A DNA stretch of 64,000 bases, taken from positions 372,001-436,000 of the forward strand of contig JAUKUA010000003.1 in the NCBI GenBank assembly GCA_030549175.1. The letters run 5' to 3'. Source of the stretch: Lasiosphaeris hirsuta. Lineage: Eukaryota > Ascomycota > Sordariomycetes > Sordariales > Lasiosphaeriaceae. The position numbers were made by a program, and so were the translations under genes. Positions within the stretch are counted from its first letter, which is position 1. Every line of letters starts with the position of its first letter. Below, in pieces: positions 11,079 through 21,920 of the stretch. Under the pieces are notes generated by a model, which made no database searches, had not been told where the DNA came from, and saw only the letters and a program-made list of their open reading frames with translations.

Positions 11079-11712
11079 TGTGATGATGGACAATATCATA
11101 CTGAGAAGTCCAGAGAGCTTCTTCACATTTATATAAATTCTGAGGATTCTACAACGTGGAAGTCGTTCTGCAACCACCACAGAGAAGCAGCCAGTTACGA
11201 GATAATAAGAAGGATTGCGGCTTACAACTCCAGAGTAAGCCTAACCCTATAGCCGGGCTTCATAAACCCCCTATGCTGATTGAGCTCCGGGCATTACTGT
11301 GTGATCCTTTGACTTAGCAAGTGGCATCTGATAGGCCGGGATCCGTAACGGCTTCTACAAGCCCAACACGCGAGGCAGTGTAGCGGCATGTAATTATCCG
11401 GTCGAACGATGCGACTCTGTTGCAATAAGAAATATTACTAGACCCGTCCTCCCTTAATAATAAAGTAATATACTTTGAGAGCAAAATAAGCATGAGTCCT
11501 GGTACCGGTGGCGCAAAGCCTCCCAACGCTATTGCTAGCTGAGGCGGTGCTGCCCTGGTGCCTGGCGAATGACACATTGCAGTCTTTATTCCGCCCCACC
11601 GCTACTCCATCCAACTACATGTACACCACAATAAAAGCAAAGCACCTTCGTGGCCAAAGACTCTCTCCACACCTCCAAACCACACACAATCTTTGCCCAT
11701 CCAAAAAAAAAA
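11079..11712. other. Divergent promoter region
   Basis: Shared upstream region of the RNase gene (minus) and the DUF3632 gene (plus). AT-rich with a short TAATAATAAAGTAATATAC-like patch near 11455-11472. An A-run (11703-11713) abuts the DUF3632 start codon. No gene seen. Confidence 0.5.
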
Positions 11713-12597
11713 ATGACATGCATCTTCAAAGACCCGGGGAGCGAGCCGCCCAACCCCTTTTCCACAATCCTCACCTCCCTCTACGTCCCCGACACGCCGT
11801 CCTCAGCGCTGGACGCGATTGCCGCCCAGCTCGTTCAAACCGTCGCCGACTCTGCCAACCCGGCCACTGCCCTGTGGCAGCTCTGGGACGCTCTTTTTAT
11901 CCCCATCGCCACCTTTCGGTCAGCCCACCTCCCCTCCCTCGCGCTGCTCTCGGCTCTGCGCGCGCAGGCCCCTACCCTCCCCGCCAACGTCGCGCCCAAC
12001 TCGGATGCGGCGCTCTCGCTGAGCAGCCACACGGACGAGTCCGACGGCAAGCTGCACTGGTCCAAGCTGCCGCGGTTCGCCTGGCAGTGGCGCGACTTCC
12101 ATGACATCTTGGAGGCGAATCGCGAATCGCGCAGCGAAGAGGGGTACTTTGTGAATTTTGTCGAGTTTTCGGCTAATTTTCTAAACGAGACGGAGGGGAA
12201 GGAGCAGGTTCATCCGATCAATGTGTTTTATGCGTGCCGTAATATTCTCGAGAGTAAGGGGCCTGAGGGGGGCGGGGTAGATGAAGAGGACGAGAAGGAC
12301 AAGCTTTCGACCGGGGAGCTTTGGGAGTTGGATCTGAGGATTGTAGCGACGTGGGTGAAGTATGGGGCTTGGACGCTGTGGGAGGCTGATCAGCACGAGC
12401 TAAGGGAGGAATATGCGGCGACGCTGGATTGGGAGACGGAGCTGTGGCCAAAGAAGGATGGGTTGACGAGGGAGCGGTGGGTGTTGTGGGCGGAGAGGCT
12501 GCGAGGGTTGGGTGCTGAGGGAGTGTTCAATGAGGAGCTAAAGTCCTTGGTGAATGAGGCTATAGATGTGATTGAGGGCCTGTTGAAGGAAGCGTAG
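11713..12597 (+). CDS. DUF3632 family protein
   Basis: Intronless, 294 residues. Start chosen at the ATG at 11713 (MTCIFKDPGS), directly after an A-run; the frame is open upstream but the added 21 residues look like leader. Features typical of the fungal DUF3632 family: an N-terminal helical part with ALWQLWDALF, the central WSKLPRFAWQWRDFHDILE and FVNFVEFSANF segments, an acidic linker (DEEDEKDKLS) and a C-terminal helix pair with TLDWETELWPKKDGLTRERW. No signal peptide or membrane segment; probably cytosolic or nuclear. The family is fungus-specific, often multicopy, and of unknown function. Confidence 0.8.
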   Translation: MTCIFKDPGSEPPNPFSTILTSLYVPDTPSSALDAIAAQLVQTVADSANPATALWQLWDALFIPIATFRSAHLPSLALLSALRAQAPTLPANVAPNSDAALSLSSHTDESDGKLHWSKLPRFAWQWRDFHDILEANRESRSEEGYFVNFVEFSANFLNETEGKEQVHPINVFYACRNILESKGPEGGGVDEEDEKDKLSTGELWELDLRIVATWVKYGAWTLWEADQHELREEYAATLDWETELWPKKDGLTRERWVLWAERLRGLGAEGVFNEELKSLVNEAIDVIEGLLKEA

Positions 12598-14319
12598 AGT
12601 CAATATCGCATACTACCATCACTGGAGGAAAGATTCCTTGCAGGGGCGAAGGAGAGTAATACAACACGTTAGACTACATTCACTTGTCTCGATACCTTTA
12701 CACTCCAACCCTGGTTTGTTTGTTTGCGCGTGACACTCTCACTAAGAGAGGTGCTGAATGAAGCCTGATAATATCTTTACAGCTTGAGAGAAGGAAAACC
12801 CAAATATGCCCCTCGAAAGGCCAGAATACCATTTTCTTTGTACTATAAAGGCCTTATGAGAGCTTTAATATCCTTTTTTGGCAGGAGTGTCACGCACCGA
12901 CAAACAAACCAGGACTGTATTGTAGACCAAGAATAACGTTGCCCTGAAGAATGTTGATTTGAAAACAGCACAATCCCGTCGTAGCAGATGCCGAGTGACT
13001 GCGTTACGAGTTGACTGTCCGAGGTACACAACAGAAATGCTGACGAATAGAAAGCGTTGACGCGGGAGTCACAGAGTGTTGCTCGAGCCATGCAAACACG
13101 GGTTCCTGGCGCAAACGGCAAAGCAAACTGCATTGTCCTGCCTAGACTCTGAGTTGTCTCGTGAGATGTCACAACTTCCTTCCTCAAACAGTGTTGTTTT
13201 AATCCGTTCGTTAGTCTGTGCGAGTATGTGGCTGCCAGTGGACTGCCAAAGACCTCTGGAACTCTGAGCGAGTCCTACTCAATGTCATACCAAGGCACTC
13301 GATCCCTCCCACTTGGCGGCGGCTAATAGCATCAAACCTCTAAGCCTACCTCGCTTTTCTTTTTTTTTTTTTTTTTTTTTTGAAGCTGGAACAACAGCAA
13401 TGAAATGAGATTTGCCAGACAAAACCCCGACCGTTATTGCGCCTTCATCCGCAAACATGACAGTCCTTGCCAAACCTTTTCTCAAGTCTTCAACGGCTAC
13501 TGCGGCGTGCTCCCAACCGCCAATAGGAACGAGATCATCAACGGCATCCTAAGCAACCCGTACACTGAGTCGAAGGTGGTCGCTGTAAGAAACGAGAGCT
13601 GCTACCGTGTTGGGTGCTTTGGCATCTCAGCCATCTTCGTTTGTAATGTCTATCAGCTCTTGTGCAATCCGTGATGCAAGCTGACAGTATTCAGGACGAT
13701 TGCTATAGCCATGAATACACGATTGACTCGATCTATGAAGACGTCGTATTGATTCTCAACTTGTGCTGTCAGGAATCCCAGAGCTCTGGGAATTTATTAC
13801 TCGCCGGTTGCGGGGCAGCATTTTAAGGCGAATGGATTGGTCAACACCCACTGTGGTCATGGGGAACTGTGAAGACGATCCTGGCGTCGTGCCCTCGTCG
13901 TATAACGGGACGGAGAGCAGCGGTGTGTGTTCTCCAAGTTGAAACGATAGGCTATTTAGTATGGATTGAAGGCTGCCTGCTTCCCACTGTCAGTTGCTCT
14001 ACGTCGTTTTGATGATGGGAGCTTGAGGAACACTCGCTTACCAATAAGTGTCCAGTTGTAAAGGAAGCTCAACAAATGGCCGCGTTTGATGGCGCAAGCG
14101 CACGTGAAGTGACACTAAAATGACTAAAGTCCCGTGAGGATTGGAAATGGATTACTAATGCCTCGACGATAGCGGAAGGGCGGGATATGCTGCATGGGCT
14201 CATGGAACCCCTTATCAACAATAAGGCTCATCAACAAAGAGAACGAGACCCATGCAAAGAGGAGTCAAAAGCATCAAATTTGCAATCAAGACAAGTTTGA
14301 ACAGACAAAAGCCGTCAGA
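12598..14319. other. Intergenic with one MITE copy
   Basis: Holds MITE copy 1 (12699-12924) and a long T-run at 13360-13381. A short Cys-containing frame at 13405-13674 has no domain I can name. The remainder up to the monooxygenase start is promoter-like without recognisable sites. Confidence 0.5.
12699..12924. mobile_element. MITE copy 1 with terminal inverted repeats
   Basis: 226-bp element bounded by TA. The left end (TACACTCCAACCCTGGTTTG, continuing GTTTGC.CGTGACACTC) is repeated inverted at the right end (GAGTGTCACGC.CCGACAAAC, then AAACCAGGACTGTATTGTA). The terminal repeat is therefore about 40 bp with mismatches, and there is no coding capacity. TA flanks and a CA..-type terminus fit a non-autonomous Tc1/mariner-type element. 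A second copy lies at 18231-18489. Confidence 0.75.
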
Positions 14320-15501
14320 ATGTCAGACACCAACGTCAAGCCAATTCTCATCTCGGGCGGCGGCTTGGCATCGCTGCTTCTCGCCCAAGCTCTCCGCCTA
14401 GCCAAAATCCCCTACACCATCTTTGAGCGCGATGCCTCGTTCGCCTTCCGCGCCCAGGGGTACCGCCTGCGCCTCTCCACCGAGGGCCTCGACGCTATCG
14501 AGTCTGTTCTCGATGCACCCACATGGCGGCGCTTCTGGGACACGTGCGGCAAGACCGGCGGGGTAGGCTTCTCCACCCTCAACGCCTTCACGGGCGAGCA
14601 GACGGAGCAAGTCGTGCCCGAGGCGCTCGGGTCGCGGGACAACAAGGTCATCGGCATCGCACGCGGCGACATGCGCAACATCTTCGCCTCGGGCTGCGAG
14701 GAACACATCGAGTGGTCCAAGCACGTCGCAGGCTACGAGCTGACCGACGACGGCGTGCGCGCCATCTTTAGCGACGGCACCAAGTCGGTCGAGGGCTCCA
14801 TGCTCATCGGCGGCGAGGGCATCTACTCCAGGGTGGCCCGCCAGCTGTCGGGCGGGAGGATCAAGGTGTACGACACGGGTGCCCGCGGCATCCACGGACA
14901 GGCACCGAGCACGGCGTTCAAAGGGCTGGGCGAGGGCGTCTTCCGGCTGACGGATGCCTCGCGGGCTGAGGGCTCCATCTTCATCATCACCAATGTCCGC
15001 CCGGGCGACATGGACGATCCCGACGTCAACTTTGGTTGGACAATGGGCGGCCAGCCGGGCGTCATCAGCGCACCGAATGATGACTACTCCATTGTTGGCA
15101 AGAAGGCTGCCGACATCGCCAAGGACCTCACCAAGGGCTGGCATCCGCGGTTTAGGCCTCTCTTTGAGCAGATGAGTGATTCGGAGGCCGCCTTCTGGAA
15201 GATCACCTGTTCGACCCCGTCGGGCGTGCCTGATTGGCCCAACGACCCGCGCGTGACCGTCATTGGCGATGCCGTTCATTCCATGACGCCGGCGGGGGGG
15301 ATCGGGGCGAACACGGCGGTGCGGGACTCGGCGCTGCTGGGGAGGCTGCTGCGCGAAGCGGGCGGGTACAAGCCGGGCGTCACGGCCGCGTACGAGAAGG
15401 AAATGAGGATTTACGCCAGTGAGGCCGTCCACCAAAGTTATACCACCGCCACCAAGCAGTTCGGTGTCGGGATCGATGAGAAGTCGTCGCCTATAGTGTA
15501 G
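14320..15501 (+). CDS. FAD-dependent aromatic-type monooxygenase
   Basis: Single exon, 393 residues. Start at the ATG at 14320 (MSDTNVKPIL), which places the FAD-binding fold at the N-terminus; the 42 extra upstream codons look non-coding. Motifs of the PHBH/salicylate-hydroxylase class: the dinucleotide-binding GGGLASLLLAQAL at about 13-25 (Ser where the family usually has Gly), then TIFERD at 32-37, the Arg-rich ARGDMRN segment near 115 that follows FAD, and the second FAD motif VIGDAVHSMTPAGGIGAN (Asp317). It would hydroxylate or epoxidise an aromatic or polyene substrate with NAD(P)H and O2. No membrane helix at the C-terminus. No partner biosynthetic genes adjoin it, so the substrate cannot be inferred. 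Confidence 0.88.
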   Translation: MSDTNVKPILISGGGLASLLLAQALRLAKIPYTIFERDASFAFRAQGYRLRLSTEGLDAIESVLDAPTWRRFWDTCGKTGGVGFSTLNAFTGEQTEQVVPEALGSRDNKVIGIARGDMRNIFASGCEEHIEWSKHVAGYELTDDGVRAIFSDGTKSVEGSMLIGGEGIYSRVARQLSGGRIKVYDTGARGIHGQAPSTAFKGLGEGVFRLTDASRAEGSIFIITNVRPGDMDDPDVNFGWTMGGQPGVISAPNDDYSIVGKKAADIAKDLTKGWHPRFRPLFEQMSDSEAAFWKITCSTPSGVPDWPNDPRVTVIGDAVHSMTPAGGIGANTAVRDSALLGRLLREAGGYKPGVTAAYEKEMRIYASEAVHQSYTTATKQFGVGIDEKSSPIV

Positions 15502-16303
15502 TGAGCCCAAGTGTCAATGACAATGCATGTCCTATGTCCCAGACCCAGACCGCAAAACGGTTGGCCAGCTGCTTTTGATGATTTATTTGCGAGAACGCCG
15601 CTCACCATCTGCCAGATTTCTAATAAGCGGTCGGGGCGTCCACGAGTTTCCGCAAGGATCAATACGGCCGGAAATGGATCGAGGATTCGGACGACCTCCT
15701 GCTTGCGCATTTCATCCGTCTTATTCGTGGGCGAGGCGCATTGGCGGAGGCGCAGTTTCGGGCTGGGGAATTTGAGGGGGAAAAGGGTTTGGGATAACGC
15801 CACTTATCCGTCCCTGCACGGACTGCAGGCTGCACCTGCAGCTCTGACGGCCGCGGTTGCTACTCACTGCCAACACGAAAGACCTTTGCAGCGCGCAAAC
15901 CGTTCTGATTTGCTGTGGACAACATGGAACCGAATGGTAGCGTGGGTAGCAGCGTGTTTGACGGCTATCCGACACGCCAACACGCTGAGCAATCCCGGAA
16001 CACAGACTACATACCCAAAGCGGGTTGCAATCCTGAAGGATCAAGACCCTGCCTGCGGCTGGTTTTCTAAAAGGCAAATCAGGCTCAAAATGGCACGGTT
16101 ACACCCGCCGCGGGGCTGTTGGTCATGCCGGGTTCCAGCTTAGAGTCAGTCTTCTTTTGCCGCGCGCGTCTCTGCCCGCCCGGTGCCAGTGCTGACCAGG
16201 TTCGTCGACGACGTCTTTTCGGGTCGCAGCTCTTACCGCTCTTCCCCACGACAAATGCAAACATCGCGGTTCGCATCCTCAGCGTGTCGCCGCCCGCACA
16301 AGC
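15502..16303. other. Intergenic, no supported gene
   Basis: Terminator of the monooxygenase gene and promoter of the next gene. Open frames here (both strands) have no domain. Nothing else seen. Confidence 0.5.
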
Positions 16304-17898
16304 ATGGAGGCTAACCGCCAGTACGAGGCTCAACAGCCCGGCCTCGAGGTTGTGCCCCAAGAGCAATTGCAATACGGCCAACAGCCCGAGGTCCGGAACC
16401 CCTACGAGGCCAAGGAGGTTGTCATCCCGAAATACACCGACCAGCACACCCCGCAATCGGGATACGCATCACAGTACGAAGCACGATACCAACCACCCAT
16501 CGCCGTAGACCCCGAACGGCCGCGGCGGCGCAGGAAACGGTGGCTCATTATCGGGGGAGTGGTCGCTCTGGTTGTTGTGATCGCGGCCGTCCTGGGAGGA
16601 GTCTTGGGGAGCAGAACCGCAAACCGAACCGACAATGGTTCGAGCGCCGAGGGGGCCGGCGCCCAACCCCCTACCCAAACCGCCCCAGCGGGTGCCTCTC
16701 CGACAGCGACCGGCCTCCCTCAGCTGGCCCGTGCCGGCTCGCCGTTGACCGTCGCGGCGATGCGGAAAACGGACGGCGGGCTGGACATTATGCTGTACTA
16801 CCAGGACAAAGACAGCGCTCTTAGCTATGCGCGCTGCGACACGTCCCGCGTCCTCAAGGGGAACGAGACATGCTGGAAGACCAACGGCACATTCCACACG
16901 TTTTCCAACGCCAAGACACAGATAGCCGTGACAAACCTCGTCTGGGAAACTCGATTCAAGGTACGAACACAATGCGCTCGACGATACCGTGCGCTAACAA
17001 GGTGCAGCCCCAAACCCAGCTCTTTTACACTGGCAGCCAAAACCGCTTCCTAGGGACTTCTTTCAACGACCAGAGCAACCCGTCGATCGTCGAGGACAGC
17101 GTGAACAACAAGCAGTACACGACGGGGCCCGACAGCAGCGTGGCTGCCTACTGGCCCTGGTCCATCTACCAAAACGCCGAGGCCGGGCTCGTGCACGTCC
17201 GCAACAACCCGCCCGCTTTCATCGGGCCCTCGGACACGTGGGACCAGTCCACCATCAACATCACGGCCCTGGCCGGCAGCAAGATCGCCATGGTGCCCGT
17301 CTCCACCAACGCCACGCGCATCGCCGGCAAGGGCGGGTACGGCGTCTTCTACCAGAGCCTCGACTCCCGCCTCTCCGCCGCCGTGACGCATCTCTTCGAG
17401 CTCGACTCGACCTACCCCCTGTCATGGCCCACCAGTGCGTCCCTCGGCCCCCCCTCCCCCCCATTGCCAAGCCCTTGCTAACTATCCACAGACCTCCCGT
17501 TGATAACCCTCCCCAAACGCAGCCCCATCGCCGCGTTTTCGACAGGTCGCCAAAGTGACACCCTCCAGCGCGTGGATACCTACGTTATGTACATCGACGC
17601 GGATTCGAACATTAATATGTTGTACACCGACTCGTCGACTGACCCCCCGAACTGGAGGACGGCGCAGCCGGCTGCGCTCAAGGGCGTCGATGCGGGGACG
17701 AACATTGCGTGCACCACCATGTCGACTTCGCCAAGGAACGAGGGGCTCAATGCGATGCTGCTGGAGCCCGTGTCAGACGATGGCGTAAGGTGTTATTTTC
17801 AAAAGGGGGGCAAGTTAATGGAGGGCAAGCTTGATGATGGTGTGGACTGGAATGTAGGAGAGGTGGTGATTGAGGTTGAGAAGGCTGCCACGACATGA
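16304..17898 (+). CDS. Single-pass membrane protein with a lectin-like beta-rich ectodomain
   Basis: Three exons: 16304-16960, 17008-17434, 17492-17898; introns of 47 nt (16961-17007, phase 0) and 57 nt (17435-17491, phase 1, branch GCTAACT). 496 residues. An N-terminal cytosolic part rich in Gln/Pro/Tyr ends in a basic stop (RPRRRRKRW), followed by one membrane helix at about 81-103 (LIIGGVVALVVVIAAVLGG), an Ala/Pro/Thr-rich linker and a roughly 350-residue ectodomain. That domain has repeated beta-type modules (LDIMLYYQDKDSALSYARC, QTQLFYTGSQNRFLGTSF, VDTYVMYIDADSNINMLYTD), which recalls the fungal fucose-lectin beta-propeller family. That likeness is tentative because only the repeat spacing and YYQD-type motif support it. 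Type II topology is likely; N-glycosylation sequons are present (NRTD, NETC, NGTF, NITA, NATR). Confidence 0.78.
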
Positions 17899-18068
17899 GT
17901 TGGAGTCGGTGGACGGGTTGAGCCTGAGATCTTGGGGTAATGACGGCGGGTAACGAACAGGGCTGGATAGGCGTTCAAAGCTTTCCGAATTTGGATGATG
18001 GGATAGACGCTAGGCGGAGAGGCCCTGCGGACGGGTAATTGTACAATTGTACATGGGGTTTGGAAATG

Positions 18069-18118
18069 TATCTACGTCAGATCACTATCTACGTCAGATC
18101 ACTATCTACGTTAGATCA
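18069..18118. repeat. Short direct repeat, three units
   Basis: The phrase ATCTACGTCAGATCACT (third unit with GTTAG) occurs three times in a row, about 17 bp each. Origin unknown; could be a slippage product or a binding-site array. Confidence 0.7.
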
Positions 18119-18230
18119 CGTAACTTCCAGACGTATTTCAAGCTCAGGTCGGCGATGATAATACCACGAGATTGATTGCACCAATTCTATACCGAATGCC
18201 AATCGGAATAATCCAGGCCGCCGACCAAGG

Positions 18231-18489
18231 TACACTCCCGCTAAGAGAGGTACTAAGGCCCTGATAACATCTTTACAGCTCAAGAGAAGGTATCTTTGGT
18301 GCTTTATAAAGCCTTCTAAAAACCAAATATTCTTTTTTGATATACCAGAAAGACCTTGTTCAAACCCAAATACGCCCCTCGAAAGGCCAGAATACCATAT
18401 TTTTTATACGATACAGGCCCTATCAGAGCTTTAATATCTTTCTTGGCGGGAGTGACACGCGCTAACAAACAAACTAGGGCTGTATTGTA
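18231..18489. mobile_element. MITE copy 2 (left end lost)
   Basis: Same family as the element at 12.7 kb: shared CTAAGAGAGGT, CTGATAA.ATCTTTACAGCT, CCCCTCGAAAGGCCAGAATA, GAGCTTTAATATC and the right end GGCGGGAGTGACACGCGCTA, then ACAAACAAACTAGGGCTGTATTGTA. It keeps about 70 bp in the middle that copy 1 lacks, but its outer left terminal repeat is missing or diverged, so it is probably immobile. Confidence 0.7.
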
Positions 18490-19684
18490 CTCAGGAAAGG
18501 CCATCCCCATCACTTCCATGGATTCCAAGGCCAAGACTGCAGAATCAACACAGTCCCACCACGCTGACCTGGGCAAAATCACCCGGTCGTGGATATTGCC
18601 GTGGGTGGCTCTCTACCCGAGCGTCACCAAGTCCTGGGTCCGCATATGTCAAACCAAAGACCCCGGCAGAGGTGGGAAGAGGGGCCGGAGCATCCTTTGC
18701 TGCAGCGGCGAAAGCATTGGCAAAGGTCGCAAAGCATATATACCATACTTCAATTTCGAGCAGTAGTCACGATGTTTACCTGTCATTTCTGTGAGGGCGA
18801 TGAAATTGGGTTGACCCGGCTTGATTGTGAGGTGAAAGAAGAAAAGACTTGAGAGGGGAGGGAAATTCTCATCCGAGGTGTGTGGGGGGGGGGGGGGGGA
18901 GGAGGGGTTATACTGTTTTGTTCCTGCCCGATTTAGAATCCTGCGCCTCCGCTACTACTAGAGAAAAAAGCAGCCCAACAACGTCTTCTACAATGGCAAG
19001 TAGTGGACTTGTGTCTCACAACACCCCTGCCTAGGGTTACGCATCATCCCCGGGCCTTCTTACGTCTCTTGTGAACCCGGGGTAGCCATCTCGGCGCTGA
19101 CAGTTGCTCAATCTTGAACTCGTCATATTTAATTGAGTCAATTCTGGACAAGTAAAATCTCATGGAACGTAGTCTACAAACCGTTGGGCAAATGGGACTG
19201 GTTTTGATTTCTGACACCTCATTGTCAGTGGGCTGCAGAAAGCAGCAACGCCACCCCATCAACTCGGCTCCTTATTAGGTCATCTTGCAGAACAGAGTAA
19301 CACCGGGGCGACCAGATCTGCGGACGATTCCAAACTTGTCGACTGGAAGTTATATCCCTCTGTGCTTCCGCATCGGACCTGACCTGCCCATCCTTGTCAG
19401 CTTCATCGCAACACACCTAACCCAGGTGGATCTAGATCCCCTCTCGTGCTAGCGCACCCCCGCATTTCGGGCGTTTTGGAGTCCAAGACCCCTACATAAT
19501 CGAATCGGACGACACGATCTCGGGACCTGAATCAGGTTGGGCTATATTTTTTTTTAATGTGCAGGTGACGGCACTTGCACTCGCACCCAAACAAAGCTCC
19601 CGAACCTCCCGCTCCTTCTCCCCCCTCCCACAACACCTACCCGTCCCCCAAATCCCAAGCGCACCCAACACAACGCCCCTCAAA

Positions 19685-20220
19685 ATGTCCCTCACACCCC
19701 CCGCCGCAACAAAAGCCTGCACAATCCTCGCCTCGCGCAGCCACTCCGCCGCAGCTACCATCACCGCCCTCCCCGCGCCTTCCCCAGCCCTCGCCTTCGT
19801 CGCTACCCGCCTGCAGCAGTTTGGCCAGCACACCGAGCAGCTGGGCGACTGCCTGCTCAACGCGCCTGCCGTGTCGCCCGCGCTGCTAGCTGCCGTGGAG
19901 CGGGCCCTGCCCGAGTGCGAGTCGGCCGTCGGGGCCATTTCGGTGCATGCGGTTGGCGGGACGGGCGACGTCAATGCGTTCTCGGACGCGCTTGCGGCTT
20001 GCTCGCGGATGATGATTTTTGCGGCGCAGATTTCGACTATGTGAGTTTCTTCTCTGGTTGCTTGGGTTGTGGGCTTGCACGAGCGCTGACTTTGGGTAGT
20101 GGGATTGAAGAGGAGCAGAAGTCGTGGTTAGAGCATGATGAGGCGAGGCAGTTATTTTCTACGGTTGGAGATGTTTCGAACCAGGTCTTGTCTTCGGGTG
20201 GCGTGTTGGTGCTCAACTAA
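19685..20220 (+). CDS. Small helical protein of unknown function
   Basis: Two exons, 19685-20040 and 20100-20220; intron 20041-20099 (59 nt, GTGAGT...GTAG, branch GCTGAC) in phase 2, confirmed by restoring ISTIGIEEEQKSW. 158 residues. Start at the ATG at 19685 (MSLTPPAATK). It is Ala-rich and predominantly helical (ACTILASRSHSAAATITAL, LQQFGQHTEQLGDCLLNAP, ALPECESAVGAISVHA), loosely resembling the N-terminal helical domains of fungal STAND/ankyrin proteins, but it stands alone with no nucleotide-binding domain behind it. No signal peptide. Function not recognised. Confidence 0.6.
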
Positions 20221-20520
20221 GTCTCAGTGACACAAGGGGGATGGCTGGCTTCAGATTCAAAACAGTGTGTTTATGGCGGCCTGTTCTACTCTGACCTCGC
20301 TGGTTTCCTCTTCTTCCTCTCACGACAAAGGCATGCATCATTACCACCTGTTGTTTTACCCTAATGTTGCCCTCACCAACCCCAGTCACCCGCACCACCC
20401 CTAGCCACCTTGCTCAGGCGCTGCTCAGGCGCTGCTAAGGAAATGATCAGAGAAATTGCCAAACACGGTTTAGATGAGCAAGTAGCACTTTGTAGTTTAG
20501 ATGGCAACTTTTCGCGAAGT

Positions 20521-20558
20521 CCCTAAAACTGGGACATAGGTAGCCCAAAACTAGGACC
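20521..20558. repeat. Inverted-repeat half, left side of the decayed block
   Basis: CTAAAACTGGGACATAGGTA followed by GCCCAAAACTAGGACC. Its reverse complement recurs, interrupted and diverged, at 31142-31205 (GGTCCTAGTTTTAGGCT and ACCTATGTCGGGTTTTTA), and the GTCCCAGTTTT motif also at 31051-31061. It looks like a transposon terminus. Confidence 0.5.
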
Positions 20559-20634
20559 ACCCCTTACTCCGCTTTTACTCCTCTTCCCTCCCCCTTAAAG
20601 TTATATATAAAACCCAGCTAATATCCCCTATTAG

Positions 20635-20672
20635 GTCTCCATTCCGTCTCCATTCCGTCTCCATTCCGTCTT
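20635..20672. repeat. 11-bp tandem repeat, about three units
   Basis: The unit TCTCCATTCCG is repeated three times head to tail at the left edge of the decayed block. Confidence 0.8.
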
Positions 20673-20909
20673 TTTCATTCACGAAAGTAGGTAAATCTTA
20701 CCGTTTTCAACACCTCAAGCTGAGAAGCGCCCCAAGTGGATTAGTTATTTCTATTCACTTGGTTGCTAAACGTAAACCTCCCATCTCAATACATTGGCAT
20801 TTTATCCTAGCTACCCATATAACCCTTAATCGTTTCTTCCATGATATTGTTAGCTAATTAGAGCTTAGGAAATAACTATTCGAAAAAGGAGTTAATAGAG
20901 TTTGCCACA

Positions 20910-21920
20910 CATATGAACCAAATAATCCTCCCCCTTCACCCCATCCACCAAATTCGTCCCCGCCTCATACACCGCCGGCAAGATCTCCCACACACGCATC
21001 CCGCTCGCCTGCAACTTGACCGTCGCATCCTAATATGAGGCATTCTTCAAAGACGGAATGCTCAGCCCCGCTAAAGAGCGGCTGAGCTCTTTTTGCTGCA
21101 CTATGGCGAGGAACACCCCCGCCGCGGTGACCGTTGCGCTCTCGCGGAGACATCTTACGATGTTCTCAAGGACCGTTTTCTGGCGGGCGATTTCCGCTTC
21201 GGTGATGAGGATGATAGAAGGGGAAACCTTTGGGGTGAGTTTCATGACGACGGCTTGGTGAGATGTTCCTTTATTGACGATGGCGGGTTTGTGTGTTTGA
21301 GGTGGGAGATGATGTTCTCGAACCACCCGTCAGGCCACTGTCCTTGCTCTTCCATGTAGAGTTGTAGCGCGCGGAGTGGAGAATCGTCATTTTTAGGGGG
21401 GGCACAGAGCTATGTAAGACCAGGTCTCTGAAGGGTTCTACGGGGGGATTATCCGCTACGGACTTTGTAGCGGCGTCCGTGACAGTATTGAGATCTCGGG
21501 AGATCTTCCAGAACGCAACGCCAAGTTTCTTACCTACCCAAAGTTCTACCTCGCCCAGAAGTGACTCTAAGAGGTCTCAATTCTTAACCTCTACGCCGGC
21601 ACCCGCCTTGTGCCCGTTCGAACCCAGCTGGCAACCAGGCTGTCTCGCCGCTAGAAACTTACTCCGAGTCCGTTACGATGAAGATGCTTTAGAAGCCATC
21701 GCTCTTCCAGTCGCACAGCGAAGCGTTACGATGACGGCACGAAGTTCGGCCCAGTTGCTTATCTGTGTGCCTACTTCTTCCGCCGGTTCTGGTCCCTTGG
21801 TCTCTAGACGGTCCACGGCAATCTCGCTCTGGGACGGGCCGTAGGTAACTACCCAGCCCGCGTAAGTATTAAGTTACCCATTGCTCGAGCATCCGCCGTC
21901 CACGTATACCAGTAACTCAA
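20910..21920 (-). pseudogene. RNase H-domain protein with C-terminal extension, decayed
   Basis: Reading the minus strand from about 21915: LLVYVDGGCSSNG, then AGWVVTYGPSQSEIAVDRL, SNWAELRAVIV and, after a frame change, FIVTDSE. These are the type 1 RNase H landmarks with the active-site Asp (YVDGG), Glu (AEL) and Asp (TDSE). The next region (GVAFWKISRDLNTVTDAATK) is the usual RNase H end. Downstream, 21326-20910 reads PSIILITEAEIARQKTVLE, RCLRESATVTAAGVFLA and GMRVWEILPAVYEAGTNL, like the C-terminal part of fungal RNase H-like fusion proteins I recall. Lesions: in-frame stops (TAA after SSNG, TAA after TDSE, TAA before DATVKLQ) and at least one frameshift. The RNase H call is firm; the C-terminal part is less so. 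Confidence 0.6.

Larger units (their letters stand above)
17899..19684. other. Intergenic with a second MITE copy
   Basis: Holds three near-identical 17-bp direct repeats (ATCTACGTCAGATCACT-like) at about 18069-18118, the MITE copy at 18231-18489 and a G-run at 18885-18899. The open frame across 18356-18766 lies mostly over the MITE and is not a gene. Confidence 0.55.

Noticed and set aside
13405..13674. 89-codon Cys-containing open frame, at first glance like a small killer-toxin-type protein
   Set aside because: No signal peptide, Cys spacing does not fit a family I know, and it sits just after a T-run in otherwise non-coding DNA.
18356..18766. 136-codon open frame
   Set aside because: Most of it covers MITE copy 2, so it is chance translation of a repeat.
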